A stretch of 5,972 nt of DNA from Methanomicrobiales archaeon (GTDB taxonomy: Archaea; Halobacteriota; Methanomicrobia; Methanomicrobiales; JACTUA01). Below, piece after piece: positions 5,031-5,972 of this stretch (position 1 is the first letter of the stretch; every line of letters begins with the position of its first letter). The notes under the pieces were generated by a model, which was not told the DNA's origin, did not search any database, and was given only the letters and a program-made list of their open reading frames with translations. Made by a program: the position numbers and the translations under genes. The stretch lies in NCBI GenBank assembly GCA_028678635.1, contig JAJRDC010000178.1:1-5972 (forward strand). Direction: 5' to 3'.

Positions 5031-5621
5031 TTATATCCTCATCTGCGCCAGGGCGTCGTACGCCATCCGGCGGTACACCGCCGGGTCCGGTGCATAGATC
5101 TCCACGGCCTTCACCGAGTCCGGTGTCTTCCCCAGGTTCTCCACCCGGTCCAGGGTGGCCCTCGCCGTGTCCAGCACCCAGAGGTCCCGGACGTCCTTCT
5201 CGACTACGATCACCGACTCGGCCCGGAGGGAGACCCGGAGCGCCCCGCTCTGGGACTCAAAGACCCCGGGCTTCGCCACCGCCGCAACGAACGCCGGGGG
5301 TTCGATCTTCGCGATCTGCTGCATCGCCTCCGGCTGGTAGGAGCCGGCCATCAGGTAGAAGAGGCCCGTCGGGTCAGCGATCCGGGCCTGGTAGTAGGCG
5401 TTCTGGTCCCCCCGCCGCTCCTTCTCGGTGAGGGTCCCGGCCACGAAGATCCGGTTCGCCCGGACGCCGGTGGGGAGGAGCACGTAGGTGGGGCTCTTCT
5501 CGTCCTCTCCTTCCCGGAACTGGTGGCGGGTCTCCCGGAGCTCGGCGGAAAACACACGCCGGGCGGGTTCCCGCTCAAATGCCGGCCCGCTCCGGAGCCC
5601 CGGGCCCTTCCGGTCGTTCAT
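5031..5621 (-). CDS. RPA-associated protein (COG3390 type, OB-fold)
   Basis: This 196-residue protein matches the archaeal replication protein A-associated family (COG3390), the partner encoded next to RPA in euryarchaea. Typical segments are EREPARRVFSAEL (17-29), SPTYVLLPTGVRANRIFVAG (43-62), GTLTEKER (62-69), ARIADPTGLFYLMAGSYQPE (79-98), EPPAFVAAVAKP (107-118) and the LDTARATLDR region (150-159), which together form an OB-fold and its flanks. It is expected to bind RPA and take part in single-stranded DNA handling during replication and repair. The ATG at 5621 shares one base with the RPA stop (TGATG), and a GGTGAGG at 5635-5629 stands 7 bases upstream, so translation is coupled. A GTG one codon earlier is a less likely start. 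It is cytoplasmic, with no signal or membrane helix. Confidence 0.88.
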   Translation of the reverse strand: MNDRKGPGLRSGPAFEREPARRVFSAELRETRHQFREGEDEKSPTYVLLPTGVRANRIFVAGTLTEKERRGDQNAYYQARIADPTGLFYLMAGSYQPEAMQQIAKIEPPAFVAAVAKPGVFESQSGALRVSLRAESVIVVEKDVRDLWVLDTARATLDRVENLGKTPDSVKAVEIYAPDPAVYRRMAYDALAQMRI

Positions 5622-5972
5622 CACTGGGCCTCACCCCCGGCACGGTTCAGGAGCCCTGCCAGCTCCATGGGGTCAAAGGCGATCCGGGAGGCCTGCCGGA
5701 CCAGGATCCTGCCATCGAACTCGTTCCCGGTCATGGCATAGTACCGGCCCTGGACCGCGTCCCGGATCCGGAGGAAGACCTCGTCCATCCCCAAGGGATT
5801 GGACTCGGCCAGCTGCTGGGCGTCGGCAAGTGTGATCCCGGCCATCACCTCGACCAGTTCCCGCTGGATCAGGACGTTCTTCGTCATCGTTCCGTCGTCC
5901 AGCACCCCCTTGATCCGCAGGTCGTACCGGAACTCCTTCTGGATCTCGTGGACCGGGCAGTAGTTCTGGCGG
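5621..5972 (-). CDS. Replication protein A large subunit (COG1599 type), C-terminal part
   Basis: The frame is open to the right edge, so only the last 116 residues are present. It begins RQNYCPVHEIQKEFRYDLRI, where C-P-V-H is the second half of the zinc finger typical of euryarchaeal RPA, and continues with KGVLDDGTMTKNVLIQRELV, the following OB-fold strands. The remaining part (DAQQLAESNPLGMDEVFLRI and ALVQ-like GRYYAMTGNEFDGRILV) matches the usual RPA tail. RPA coats single-stranded DNA in replication and repair. The gene is joined head to tail by a TGATG overlap to the RPA-associated gene, the standard euryarchaeal arrangement. The apparent start at GTG 5905 is internal and should not be used; the true start lies beyond the window. 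Confidence 0.86.
   Translation of the reverse strand, partial: RQNYCPVHEIQKEFRYDLRIKGVLDDGTMTKNVLIQRELVEVMAGITLADAQQLAESNPLGMDEVFLRIRDAVQGRYYAMTGNEFDGRILVRQASRIAFDPMELAGLLNRAGGEAQ

Overview
The window reads as chromosomal DNA of a methanogenic archaeon, most likely order Methanomicrobiales. The grounds are archaeal-type replication protein A genes, a pair of Thr/Pro-linked S-layer-like surface proteins of the kind common in Methanoculleus and Methanoregula relatives, high GC with short AT-rich intergenic islands, and strong GGAGG-type ribosome binding sites. No rRNA, tRNA, CRISPR array or insertion sequence was seen.

Layout, left to right. Positions 1-1836 are all minus strand. They hold a partial Cys-rich precursor peptide (1-191), a broken remnant whose tail matches the kinase's C-terminus (268-444), a complete 107-residue Cys-rich precursor peptide (489-812), and an intact HprK-like P-loop protein (856-1836) resembling the SynChlorMet cassette protein ScmC. 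In transcription order this is kinase, precursor, kinase remnant, precursor, as if a kinase-precursor module had been duplicated and one kinase copy had decayed. Positions 2008-3572 are plus strand: two overlapping genes for exported, C-terminally anchored surface proteins. Positions 3597-4151 are minus strand: a PEBP-family lipoprotein, convergent with the surface genes. Positions 4383-4771 are minus strand: a third Cys-rich precursor, frameshifted between leader and core. Positions 5031-5972 are minus strand: the end of an RPA large-subunit gene translationally coupled to the RPA-associated protein gene.

The most interesting content is the dispersed family of three putative ribosomally made, post-translationally modified peptide (RiPP) precursors. 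Their leaders align without gaps over 27 residues (Y5-E6-x-P8-x-[LI]10-[VI]11, L22-G23). Their cores are Cys/Gly/Thr/Ser-rich with C-x-x-G units, spaced about 11 residues apart in two of them. The YxxPx[LI] leader resembles leaders read by PqqD-like recognition elements. An HprK-like enzyme next to such precursors recalls the lasso-peptide kinases, and both precursors whose 3' end is visible finish in serine. The radical SAM or other maturases expected for such a pathway are not in the window and may lie beyond the left edge. The pathway assignment is inference; the leader and Cys patterns are read directly from the sequence.
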